From Jimgerdemannia flammicorona (Eukaryota > Mucoromycota > Endogonomycetes > Endogonales > Endogonaceae), in the NCBI GenBank assembly GCA_003990745.1, contig RBNI01005771.1:1-12149 (forward strand): a DNA stretch of 12,149 bases. Reading direction: 5' to 3'. This document shows, in pieces, positions 1 to 7,677 of this stretch; position 1 is the stretch's first letter, and each line of letters begins with the position of its first letter. The notes beneath the pieces are model-generated. The model worked only from the letters and a program-made list of their open reading frames with translations, had not been told where the DNA came from and did not search any database. Position numbers and translations under genes: made by a program.

Positions 1-64
1 TCCTTTCTTCAACCGAGGCACCTTGGTGGTTCCTTGACCTTGAGGTTTGGCGGGCAGCAGGCAT
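1..64 (-). CDS. Start of an open frame, possibly the Gag N-terminus of the left-edge element (partial)
   Basis: From the ATG at 62-64 the minus strand is open for 21 codons up to the window edge. The peptide begins MPAARQTSRSRN and is rich in Arg, Ser and Gln, as the disordered starts of many retroelement Gag proteins are. It contains no recognisable domain. Its position just downstream of the putative LTR is the main reason for calling it Gag. It could also be chance or the first exon of a host gene. Confidence 0.3.
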   Translation of the reverse strand, partial: MPAARQTSRSRNHQGASVEER

Positions 65-143
65 TTCGTTTGTGGTAAGTCTTTGAGCTATTTTGGGATT
101 GGTGGTTCTTGTTGGTTGCTGCTACTGTGGTTCCTCGATCCTT

Positions 144-151
144 CTTTTATA
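144..151 (-). promoter_or_regulatory. TATA-like box in the left-edge LTR
   Basis: The minus strand reads TATAAAAG here, about 155 nt inside the LTR start at 307 and about 80 nt upstream of the ATG at 62-64. This fits a U3 core promoter driving leftward transcription. It is a single motif match without other support. Confidence 0.35.
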
Positions 152-307
152 TTCTTCAGGATGCTTGTGCTGTGGTCACAATGACTCACAGTTGGTCATC
201 GTTGCTCATCTCGTATGCCGTATGATCTTCTCGTGCTCCGATCTAGTGGCTTTGCAAGGAAAGGCTGTCTCCTGTGCTGATGTCATCATTCTGGGGTCAC
301 CGTTACA

Positions 308-699
308 ATACATATCTCAATTGCTAAGCAAGAAAGCTGATAATAATAATAAGTATAAAGATGACAATCTTATTCTAAAAGAATTGTAGAGTAGAACTAA
401 GTCAAATATATTCCATTTATATATATTTAGATACAATGCATATATTCTCAACAAAAGCAATATTAACTAGTATAAATTTGAGCTAAAGGTGGTCAAGTAT
501 ATACTCCTTAGATATAGCAGGAAATAATAGGCTTTGGAATCTATATATAAGATATATAGTGATTTTGTATGATATATAATTTAATAAAAAAGAAAATAAT
601 AAGGAGATCTACATGAAAATACCCATGGAAACCTCTATATCTATGTTCCAACTAGTACTGTCAACATCTCTGATGATTCTAGTGATTAATCAAAACTAT
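308..699. other. A/T-rich spacer without a recognisable gene
   Basis: Strongly A/T-rich DNA with many TA steps, such as the runs of TATA near 418-430 and 541-560. No frame gives a protein-like translation. It may be a decayed upstream part of the copia element that follows, but I see no integrase motif and no copy of the possible copia LTR at 2958-3110. Confidence 0.5.
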
Positions 700-1795
700 T
701 TCTAACTACTATATATGTCTGAGCCTGAGTTGTCTGAGCTAAGGATCACTGAGATTAAAGATAAAGATGATGATAGTGAATTCTACAATAATAAAGAATC
801 TTCTATAAATGGTAAACAAATGCACAAGTACTCTAATGTATACCAAGAGATACATTCAGAATTAGGAGGTTATTGGGACATACCAGTGAGTTCTAGACAG
901 CAATAATATCAAGACCATATATATGAGCTATACTAAAGCATATAAATATACATATATTATGATATCTTCTGATAAGCCAAGCACATATGATAAGGCTATG
1001 CAATGCTCTGATAATAAGAAATAGAAATATATGATAGATGAGAAATATGATTTACTTATTAAGAATAGTATATGAGATCTAGTATCTCTTCTGCCAAACT
1101 GTCAAGCAATCAGATCCAAGTGGGTATATAGGATAAAACACAATGCTGATAGTAATATAGAGTAGTATAAAGCTTATTTCATTGCCAAGAGTTATTTACA
1201 GGATTATGGCATAGACTTCAATGAGATATTTTTGCCAGTATTCAAGCTTATTTTACTTAGAATACTCCTTATAATTAGTATAGTGTATGATCTCAAAATC
1301 CATCAAATGGATATTAAGATAATATTCCTGAATAGTGATATAGATACTGAACTATATATCTTTCAACTGCAAGAATATAAAAATGGCAAGCTTATATGCA
1401 GATTATATAAGAGATTATATAGTATTAAGTAAGTAGTATAGCTATAGAATAAAAGAATTGATAGATATCTTCTTGAAAATAGATTTATGCATTATGAAGC
1501 TGATAATTGCATATTCCTTATTCTGTAATATGATGTAATCAAATTTGGCTGTAAAAAAAAAAAATTAATTTTTTTGATTTTTATAATATTTTTATAGTAG
1601 TTTTTTTTTTGCAGCCAAATTCAGCTATATATATTATAGAGTAAGGGATACATCCAGTGTTATGATGATAGCATAGTATTCATTAGCATATAGTTTGATG
1701 ACATAATCATCATTACTAGTAAGAATAGGTTTAATGGAGTAAAAGAAACTCTATACCAAGAATTCAAGATGACCAATATGAGTAATGCATTCTTT
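700..1795 (+). pseudogene. Ty1/copia pol relic: linker and reverse transcriptase
   Basis: Decayed copia reverse transcriptase, which copied the element's RNA into DNA. An acidic, Ser-rich linker (about 715-905) leads into the copia N-terminal RT signature near 970-1075 (PSTYDKAMQ, then DEKYDLLIKNS). It continues with SKWVYRIKHNAD near 1116-1150, YKAYFIAKSYLQDYGIDF near 1168-1222, and HQMDIKIIFLN near 1303-1335, which carries the motif A Asp. The YxDD box survives as FDDIIITS near 1698-1722. Several in-frame TAG or TAA codons sit where the family has Gln or Trp, for example after IWDLV-type and SIE-type motifs. A short hairpin element interrupts the frame at 1538-1625. Past a T8 run at 1793-1800 the frame shifts. 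It cannot be functional. The copia assignment is secure; the integrase and Gag parts are not visible in the window. Confidence 0.85.
1538..1625. repeat. 88-bp hairpin element with terminal inverted repeats inside copia RT
   Basis: Left arm AATTTGGCTG at 1542-1551 is the exact reverse complement of CAGCCAAATT at 1612-1621. Both arms continue inward into a run of A (left) and T (right), so the whole sequence could fold into one long hairpin. If the ends are placed at 1538 and 1625, the element is flanked by TA on both sides (1536-1537 and 1626-1627). The four outermost mismatches between the arms are then all transitions. TA flanks would suit a Tc1/mariner-type miniature element. The centre is pure A/T and carries no coding sequence. 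Confidence 0.5.
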
Positions 1796-2680
1796 TTTTT
1801 AAAGATATTGATTATATATAATAGGAATATATGAACCATACATCTCTCACAAGAAACATATGTCAAAGCTATTCTCAAATACTTCAATATAAGTGAATAA
1901 AAGCCAGTCAGCACTCCAATGGATACTTCTATAAAGTTAAAAAAGCCAAACACTATACCCAAGGATAATGACAATAATATGTCTGTCAAAAACATTTTCT
2001 TATCAACAAGTAGTCAGCTCTCTTATGTATGTATCTCATACTAGAAACAAGACCCAACATATTATATGCTATAAATAAGGTAGTGCAGTACTTCTCCTGC
2101 TACAATAATTTATATTAGAGTACTATTAAGAGAATTTTCCAATACTTAAAGAGATCAGTATACTATATACTCTCATTAAGCAGTAATATTGGATTAAGTA
2201 GAAGCAATGACATCTGGCTATCTGATACATATGATGCTGATTAGACTGGAGACTTAGATAACTGTCAAACTATGACTGAGTACCTCTTCCATATTGGTAA
2301 CTAAGAATCTATCAAACACATAAGTAGAGTTCTATAGTAATATCATCAATATAAGTAGAGTACCAGGTATTATCATTAGTAATAAATGAAGCTATTTGGC
2401 TCTGTGAACTTTTAAAGGTGGACTTTACTCAGGAGAACCCTATACTAATCAGGCAAGACAACTAATTTATGAAAGTGCTTATCAAGAATCTGGTACACTA
2501 TAGTAGAATGAAATATATTGATATATAGTATCATTTGTTATATAAATACATAGAAACTGATACAATATATCTCTACAGAGTATATGATTGCAGACTTATT
2601 GACCAAAGCTCTTTCAAAGCCAAAGTTCAAACAATGTACTAAAGAAATGAGTCTTATGAGCTATATACTAATATGCAATT
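1796..2680 (+). pseudogene. Ty1/copia pol relic: RT C-terminus and RNase H
   Basis: This continues the copia relic in shifting frames. The hallmark KPVSTPMD of copia RT is visible near 1900-1925, preceded by a stretch resembling the 'K Y hydrophobic L..F' helix (TYVKAILKYFNIS). SSLMYVSHTR follows near 2008-2045. RNase H begins with SDTYDAD and TGDLDN near 2218-2260, where the family has the catalytic Asp-Ala-Asp block. The C-terminal family signature is clear as IADLLTKALSKPKFKQC near 2587-2640. In between, the order of fragments matches the family (a CELL-type helix near 2405, a YIDI-YH segment near 2515) but in different frames and with many stops. The stops replace mainly Gln and Trp codons, as expected from C-to-T decay on either strand. 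Confidence 0.8.
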
Positions 2681-2850
2681 GATTTCAGAATACTTTTCAA
2701 CTTACAAAAATTTCTACATTAGTTCAGATCTATATTACCAGTCTTTTACTATATTCATTACCTATTTAATAGGGAATTTTGACCTTTTGCAGTTATTTAG
2801 ATAGCACCCCATTGATCATGTTTAGTTTACTCTAGTTTGTTCTATTCTGG

Positions 2851-2855
2851 TTTTT

Positions 2856-2906
<51 letters not shown>
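2851..2906 (+). repeat. 56-bp poly-T tract with a single C
   Basis: An almost pure run of T, broken only by C at 2868, between the end of copia pol and the possible copia LTR. The surrounding stretch 2681-2957 has no other feature that I can recognise. On the minus strand it is poly-A, so it could be the tail of a retroposed sequence, but no body is recognisable next to it. Confidence 0.9.
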
Positions 2907-2908
<2 letters not shown>

Positions 2909-2957
2909 GTACATATTATATTCTTTTTTTTAGGTTATATATCTCATTGAGCAGAAG

Positions 2958-3110
2958 TGTTGGGATGGTAACTCAATATACCAGTATGTGATCTTATACC
3001 ATTCCATCAGATTTATGTCATTTATTAGTAATGCAAAAAATATACAATCTATACAACTTCAATAAAAATCACCTCTCTTTACTATATATATATATATATA
3101 TATTTTTACA
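2958..3110 (+). repeat. Possible copia 3' LTR
   Basis: A purine-rich run, GAGCAGAAG (2949-2957), is followed directly by TGTTGGGATGGTAACTC, which resembles the usual TGTTG start of copia LTRs. A matching end could be TTTTTACA at 3103-3110, giving 153 bp. The place fits, downstream of pol RNase H in the same orientation. No 5' copy is visible in the window, so the borders and even the identity stay uncertain. Confidence 0.4.
3083..3102. repeat. TA dinucleotide microsatellite
   Basis: Twenty bases of uninterrupted TA repeat near the end of the possible copia LTR. A second, shorter AT run lies near 3127-3141. Confidence 0.9.
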
Positions 3111-3266
3111 ATAAGTATAAGGTCAAATATATATATATATAGATAGATTTATTTATATTATAGTATAAGTTAAGAGTTAAAGATAAGAAATAAATATTAT
3201 TTACTAATATATAACTTATTAAAAATATAATTCAAGTTTTTTAATAAAATTATCAAATAATATTAT

Positions 3267-3270
3267 ATAG
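3267..3270. repeat. Target site duplication, left copy (ATAG)
   Basis: ATAG directly precedes the TG start of the left LTR and is repeated directly after the CA end of the right LTR at 9941-9944. Four-base duplications are within the range for Ty3/gypsy integrases. ATAG is common in this A/T-rich flank, so chance is possible, but both LTR ends are fixed independently. Confidence 0.7.
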
Positions 3271-3734
3271 TGTAACATAGCAGACACTTAACCTTTGAAG
3301 TACATCAGATTTCTGTATCTTGAAAACTTGCTCTTCTTCAACTCCACAGAGTCCTTGGGATGCAGAGATGGGTGAGTTCAAAGTGTATCTGCCTACAGGC
3401 TTACTAGTTCCTTTGCTTTCTCTTTGCTTGAACTATTTCAATCTGAGGTTTATTCACTCAAAGATACTGAGTTATTTATACAAGTTTTGCTAGCTATAAG
3501 GTGGCTAAGTAATGGCTCATTTTGCAAGTATTGAATCTTTTAACATCTGCTAGGATTTTGCTAATTGCAAACATTCTAACATCTCCTAAATCTTTGCGAA
3601 TATTAAAGTTTCTGCACTTCGCAGAATATGACTGCTATTTATAAGGCTAAACTATATTGGGAATCAGATTCAGGTACCATGATCAAATGTCTAATTCCCC
3701 TGTTTCATATTACTAATTTGGATCAGCTGTCACA
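3271..3734 (-). repeat. 3' LTR of the Ty3/gypsy element (464 bp)
   Basis: On the plus strand it starts TGTAACATAG and ends GCTGTCACA; on the element's own strand it starts TGTGAC and ends TTACA. It aligns to 9477-9940 at a constant offset of 6206 with no gap. There are 28 differences, all transitions. Only two CpG remain here against six in the other LTR. The hypothetical polyprotein reading frame runs into this LTR and stops at 3713-3715. Confidence 0.97.
3449..3454 (-). terminator. Polyadenylation signal AATAAA in the 3' LTR
   Basis: AATAAA on the minus strand, 19 nt downstream of the TATAAATA box of the same LTR; the equivalent in the 5' LTR is at 9655-9660. It is the natural candidate for 3' end formation of the genomic transcript. 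The short distance to the TATA box would place it near the start of R. Confidence 0.45.
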
Positions 3735-4240
3735 TCTTCCTCCTGAATAGGTGATTCATCTTCAGAGCATCCTATTCACTTGAATTCCCAGGCTTCTATG
3801 ATTTGTATCTCCTTGTACTGCATGATTTGTGTCATTATGTTCTTCTAGTGTTATCTCTTGATATATCCAAAGTCTCCTGGGGTTACTTCCTGGAAGTGGG
3901 CTAAGGCTGCTTTATCATCCTTAAATAACTTATATACTCTTTTTGCAATTGTAATTTGAATATAGGAGAGCTGACATTCCTTAATCCAGTCTTCTTTTTC
4001 CATCTTCAGTTTTGAATTCAGTAGCTATCCCAACTTGAAGTATTTCTGAAACTTGGTTTGGTTCTGGTAGACCTTGAAATGTGAGATCTGTGATAAGTGC
4101 ATCTACACTATACTCTGAATGCTGTCAAAGGATTCCTCCATCATTGGTGGCTCAGTGGAACACCACTGTCTTTCTATAGCTCGCTGGGCTGTACTTGTGA
4201 TCTTGAGGACAGTAGCATTACTTCATTGACTGGTCATGAT
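3713..4240 (-). pseudogene. C-terminal tail of Pol, ending inside the 3' LTR
   Basis: After the GPY module no known domain appears and no chromodomain is visible. A protein-like stretch begins near 4110 in a shifted frame (HFKVYQNQTKFQKYFKLG) and continues EKEDWIKECQLSYIQ, then KRVYKLFKDDKAALAHFQEV to about 3890. It then reaches DESPIQEED, encoded over the polypurine tract, and stops at TAG 3713-3715, 20 nt inside the LTR. The frame has about four stops on the way. The Lys/Phe-rich composition is compatible with a nucleic-acid-binding tail, but I assign no function. Whether the original protein really ended in the LTR is inference. Confidence 0.5.
3735..3744 (-). promoter_or_regulatory. Polypurine tract (plus-strand DNA primer)
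   Basis: On the element strand AGGAGGAAGA, ten purines in a row, directly touches the TG start of the 3' LTR. This is where RNase H leaves the RNA primer for second-strand DNA synthesis. The tract also lies inside the hypothetical pol frame, where it codes for Gln-Glu-Glu-Asp. Confidence 0.85.
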
Positions 4241-5439
4241 ACTTCTTGAGTCAGTTTTAGTGAATGGTAGTAGGGATGATTGTGCCTGAGAGTTTTTGTA
4301 GCCAAAAGGTGGTCCCTTTTATATCTTGCACAAGGTAAGGTCCTTCCTACTTAGACTCCAGCTTTTGTGACCATGAAGCTTCTACCATATTCCAATATAT
4401 CAGGACTTTGTCTCCTATCTTGATAATCTCCAGAGGCTTGTAAATCTTTTCTGCATTATTCCATTGTAGTGTCTGTGTCTTGTTTATGTAATCCTCAGCC
4501 TTCTTCCTGATTTGGTGCAGTTTCCGTATCTCTATATCCACTCATTTCCATATAACATCTCTATTGGATGATAGGGTTCCTTGAGAACTTTCTTCTCTGA
4601 ATAGTATTTCCCGAGGGGTAAAATGAGTACTTTGTAATCTAATATCCCAAAGGGCCGATAATGCTATTGGCAGATAGTGATCCCAGTTCTCATAGTTATC
4701 ACAGATCTTGGTGATAACATTCTTGAAAGTCTTATTTGTTCTTTCTGCTTGTCCGTTTCCTTGAGGGTGGTAGGCTGTAGTTCAAATATACTGGATCTTG
4801 TACTTCTTGTAGAAAACCTCAAAGAACTGGTTCACGAATTCCATTCCTCTGTCTGTAGTTACTTGTATTGGGGTCTTGAACTGGCAGATGATTTCTTTGT
4901 AGAAGAAATCGGCAATTGACTGTGCATTGGCTTCCTTGAGGGGTCCTGCTTCTATCCATTTTGTAAAAAGGTCTACAATGACAATGATATATTGGTTGCC
5001 AGTCAAGGTCAGGGGTAGGGGGCCAATTACATCTATTGCTATGTGGGCAAATGGTATCAGTTCTATGTGTACTGATCCCAGGGCTTGGTTTCATTGGTCT
5101 TGTTTTTGTTTCTGGCATTTGTTATACGTTTTGACAAATTGTCTGATATCTTTCTCCATTCCTGGCCACCATATTGTTCTTCTTGCCTTATCATATGTAT
5201 TGCTTCCTCCTAGATGGCTGAGTTCATGTACTGATTTCATTGCTTGCTCCTTCTTGTGTTCTGGTATGACTAGTAGTTTTCCTTTCCTCAGTATTTCTCC
5301 ATAGGTTTCAAATTGTTTCCATGTCCTGTTGATAATTGTTTGTGTCCATTCTTTCAGATATTGGGGCATCTTTCGCTGTCCCAGATATGTGACGATTCCA
5401 TAGTAGAGCTCCTTATTCATAATTGATTTTTTGGTTGGA
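4241..5439 (-). pseudogene. Integrase of the Ty3/gypsy element, with a GPY module
   Basis: This inserts the cDNA into the genome. The zinc-binding N-terminal domain shows H-x3-H (HELSH, first His codon topping at 5228), WWPGM, then Y-x2-C. The first Cys of the HHCC set is Tyr (TAT, 5124-5126). The catalytic core has D1 in AIDVIGPLP (5031-5033), D2 in TTDRGMEF (4851-4853) and E in YHPQGNGQAERTN (4743-4745). D2 and E are 35 residues apart, the standard DD35E arrangement. The C-terminal part has IKIGDKVLIYWNM and then EGPYLVQDIKG to LKKYHDQ (4346-4232), a GPY/F module. Stops are TGA at 5091, 4782 and 4542, TAG at 4347, then TAA and TGA before LKKY. Around 4560-4620 a second frame reads more like protein (EPYHPIEMLYGNEW), so a pair of compensating indels is likely. 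Confidence 0.92.
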
Positions 5440-6076
5440 GGTGTTTTGGGGTGTCTGTGAGAGGGCATCTGCATTGGAATTTGTTCTTCTAGGACAGTGC
5501 ACAATGGTTACATCATAGGCTTGTAGCTTCATTATCCATCTGGCATAGATTCCTTTGGGTTGTCCAGTTGTCAGTAGCCAGGTGAGAGCTGAGTGGTCCA
5601 TCTGAATGGTGAAGTGTCTTCCGGCCAGATAGTAGTGGAACTTTTCTACAGCCCAGATGACTGCGAGACATTCCAACTTATAGGATTCATACTCTTTTTC
5701 AGCTCCTCAGGTTCCATGGCTAAGATATGCAATGATATACTCTTTTTTGTCTTCATGTGCTTACATCAGTCTGCAGGATGAATTCTTGAGTCCAATTGGG
5801 TCATCTGAGGATGGGTGCCTGGATCAGTCTGACCTTGAGTTTATCAAATGCTTTTTGTTATCTGCCAGTCCACTGGAACTTGATGTCCTTCTTGTTGAGT
5901 TTGTAGATTAGACCTGCAATGTTGGAAAATTCTTTAATAAATCTACGATAGTAGGGGGCAAGTCCCATGAAGGCTTGGGCTTCCATGACAGTAGTGGGCC
6001 TTGGGTATGCTGCTACTGCTTATATCTTGAGGGAGTCTGTGTGTATTCCATCTCGATTGATAACATAGCCAAGGTA
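5440..6076 (-). pseudogene. Connection domain and RNase H of the Ty3/gypsy element
   Basis: This removes the RNA strand during reverse transcription. From 6076 one frame gives YLGYVINRDGI, then AFMGLAPYYRRFIKEFSNIA and KFQWT, with stops at 6020-6022, 5858-5860 and 5801-5803. It reaches FILQTDVS, with the first catalytic Asp at 5765-5767. Near 5752 the frame changes, and about a dozen residues that follow this Asp in the family are missing. The next frame reads KKEYIIAYLSHGT, a TGA (5707-5709), GAEKEYESYKLECLAVIWAV, then QMDHSALTWLL and NADALSQ (last Asp 5467-5469). So the acidic active-site residues remain, but the short deletion should ruin the fold. It ends near an A6 run where the frame shifts into integrase. 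Confidence 0.9.
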
Positions 6077-6894
6077 GGAGCTGCAAACTTGTATTTCTTA
6101 GGCTTGATATACAGGCCGTGCTTTCTCAGACTTTCCATTATCTGCTGTATGTGCTGCAGATGTTCCTCAGGTATCTTGCTATAGATGATTACATCGTCAA
6201 TGTAAACCATCATCCATCTTCCCATATCATAGTGGAAGATTTTATTTATCATTTGCTGGAAGCTTGCTGGTGTATTATACATCCCAAATGGCATTTGCAG
6301 GTAGATGTAGGTTCCATCTGGGGTTATGAAGGCTGACTTTTCACTTGCCATTTCTGTGAGTCTGATTTGGTGGAATCCTGAGTATAAGTCTAAGGTACTG
6401 TAGTACTGTGCTTCATCTTCCAGTGTTATAAGGATGTCACTGATGAGGGGCAGTGGTTGGCGATCCTTCTTGGTAACTGCATTAAGCTTTCTATAGTTGA
6501 AACAGAGTCTTGGGGCGAATTCTCCAGACTTGCTTCCTTTTTTTAAGGCTAGTACAACTGGTGAAGACCAGGGGCTACTGGCTTCTTTGATAATATTGGC
6601 TTCTTCCATCTGCTTGATTTCTTCTCTGAGCCATTCCCAGTAGGCTGGTGGGACAGGTCTTGCTTTTTGGTAAATTGGTTTGGTGTCTCCAGTATCTACC
6701 TTATGATAGTAGTGTGGCATTTTTCCTTTGATATCCTTGAAGTCTGTGGTGAGGACATCCTCGAATTCATGGAGTATTTTCTTGAGTTCCTTCTTGAGTA
6801 GGAATTCATTTCCAATGGTGTAGCTGTACTTGTTTGTGGTTTCCTCCTTCTTATGCTCCAGTTTAGTAATCTTGATACTGGCAAATACTCCTTT
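6077..6894 (-). pseudogene. Reverse transcriptase of the Ty3/gypsy element
   Basis: RNA-dependent DNA polymerase that copies the element's RNA. The frame runs open from the dUTPase end to about 6077. Visible blocks are KARPVPPAYWEWLREEI (N-terminal), SSPWSSPVVLALKKG, RLCFNYRKLNAVT, STLDLYSGFHQI with the motif A catalytic Asp (6388-6390), FGMYNTPASFQQMIN (motif B), and YIDDVIIYS with the catalytic Asp pair (YIDD at 6193-6204). Both active-site blocks are intact. FNYR replaces the usual VDYR, a change explained by one G-to-A. After KPKKYKFAAP the frame breaks at about 6076, and the family's YLGYVI block continues in another frame. A few codons seem to be lost there. Confidence 0.95.
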
Positions 6895-7248
6895 TCCTGT
6901 GGATCCGAATCCTTTCTTTCCTCTTTTTGTTTCCTCCAACTCCTTGACTTCTATGATCTTTGGTTGCTGGACTGGGAAGATCAACATCTGTGCCAGTCAG
7001 TCCTTCTTCTTGATTAGGAATGGAATAGTAGGATTGTGATTCCTAGCGATGAGTAGTATTTCTCCAATGTAGTCTAAATCAATGACTCCTCCTTCAATCA
7101 TAATTTCACTTCTTGCCAAACTGCTTCTTATCTTGAAGATCCCAACATGATCCTTTGGGATGGTCATCTCCAGGCCAGTTGCAAGTAGAGTAGTTGTCTG
7201 GGGTTCAAGTACAGTTTCTTCTACTGTGGCAATATCCATTTTAGCCAC
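6895..7248 (-). pseudogene. dUTPase domain inside Pol
   Basis: Homotrimeric-type dUTPase, which would hydrolyse dUTP to dUMP and pyrophosphate and so limit uracil in newly made cDNA. The conserved motifs appear in order. Motif I is weak (AKMDIAT, Asp kept). LATGLEMTIP matches the family's 'TGI..AIP' strand. Motif II is RSSLA (7114-7128). Motif III is GGVIDLDYIGEI, beginning at 7092, with the catalytic Asp and the uracil-side Tyr. Motif IV is KKD-stop-LAQML, where TGA at 6997-6999 stands where the family has Arg. Motif V is RGKKGFGSTG (6895-6924), with the Phe that stacks on the base. Ile in motif III sits where retroviral members often have Thr. It is in frame with protease and reverse transcriptase, so it was a polyprotein domain and not a separate gene. 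Apart from the TGA it looks complete. Confidence 0.9.
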
Positions 7249-7677
7249 ATTTTCCGATTTGTATTCTGGCAGGACTGCATCAGAGTGAATCTTCCAGATT
7301 TTGACCTTGATTTCTTCTTCATCATCACTATCCTCCAGAAGGGCTGGTGGTTCATCATCTTCCTCCTCCTCCTTTTCCTCTTTGGCTTATTCCTTGAGGG
7401 TCTTCTCTCTTTTTTGGTAGTAGATCTCCTTGATTTTGCCAGTGCACTGGTAGCACTCATTGATATGCTCCATACAGTACATTTGGATCCCATGCGGGCA
7501 GACTCCTTGTGGTGCATATCCTTCTGCAATCTTCTTGCACCATTCTTCTTTACTCATCCATCCGACTTTCTTCTTCTTTTTCTGTGTGGTCACCATATAA
7601 GCTTCTTCTTGCTCATCTTCCTCCATCTCAGGGAGCACTCCTTTGTTAACATTGATGGGAATTCACATCTTCTGACC
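7249..7677 (-). pseudogene. Charged Pol linker with a Cys/His cluster, between protease and dUTPase
   Basis: This is in the same frame as the protease upstream and the dUTPase downstream. It carries TGA stops at 7678-7680 and 7663-7665 and a TAA at 7387-7389. After a Lys run (near 7580) comes WMSKEEWCKK, then a cluster with Cys and His spaced C-x-H-x5-C-x2-H-x3-C-x2-C (7444-7500, CPHG.....CMEH...CYQC). A very acidic stretch with runs of Glu and Asp follows (about 7318-7380). The cluster has the spacing of a small zinc-binding fold, but I do not recognise the family, and a role is not known. Its conservation among related copies would decide whether it is real. Confidence 0.6.

Larger units (their letters stand above)
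1..307 (-). mobile_element. Probable 5' LTR and leader of an LTR retrotransposon running off the left edge
   Basis: Read on the minus strand, this block opens at 307 with TGTAACGGTGACCCC, a TG-start typical of fungal LTRs. It has a TATA-like box near 144-151 and then an ATG at 62-64 with an open frame to the window edge. The composition changes abruptly at 307, from GC-richer DNA with about ten CpG to A/T-rich DNA with almost none. The inner LTR border is not certain; a CA end at about 71 (TTACCACA) would give an LTR of about 237 bp. No TGG-type primer site follows that point, which weakens the call. The second LTR and the target duplication lie outside the window. An unrelated promoter with a host gene start is the main alternative. 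Confidence 0.45.

Noticed and set aside
93..389. 98-codon plus-strand open frame with many Cys
   Set aside because: It crosses the composition border at 307, has no domain, and overlaps the minus-strand LTR signals.
1660..1995. 111-codon minus-strand open frame with hydrophobic segments
   Set aside because: It is antisense to the copia RT box and KPVSTPMD block, which are clear on the plus strand.
3083..3141. CRISPR array or other regular repeat system
   Set aside because: The repeats are plain TA microsatellites without spacers, and no cas-like gene occurs anywhere.
3734..4240. Chromodomain or env-like gene after integrase
   Set aside because: No aromatic-cage pattern, no signal peptide and no membrane segment is seen; only a GPY module and a Lys/Phe-rich tail.
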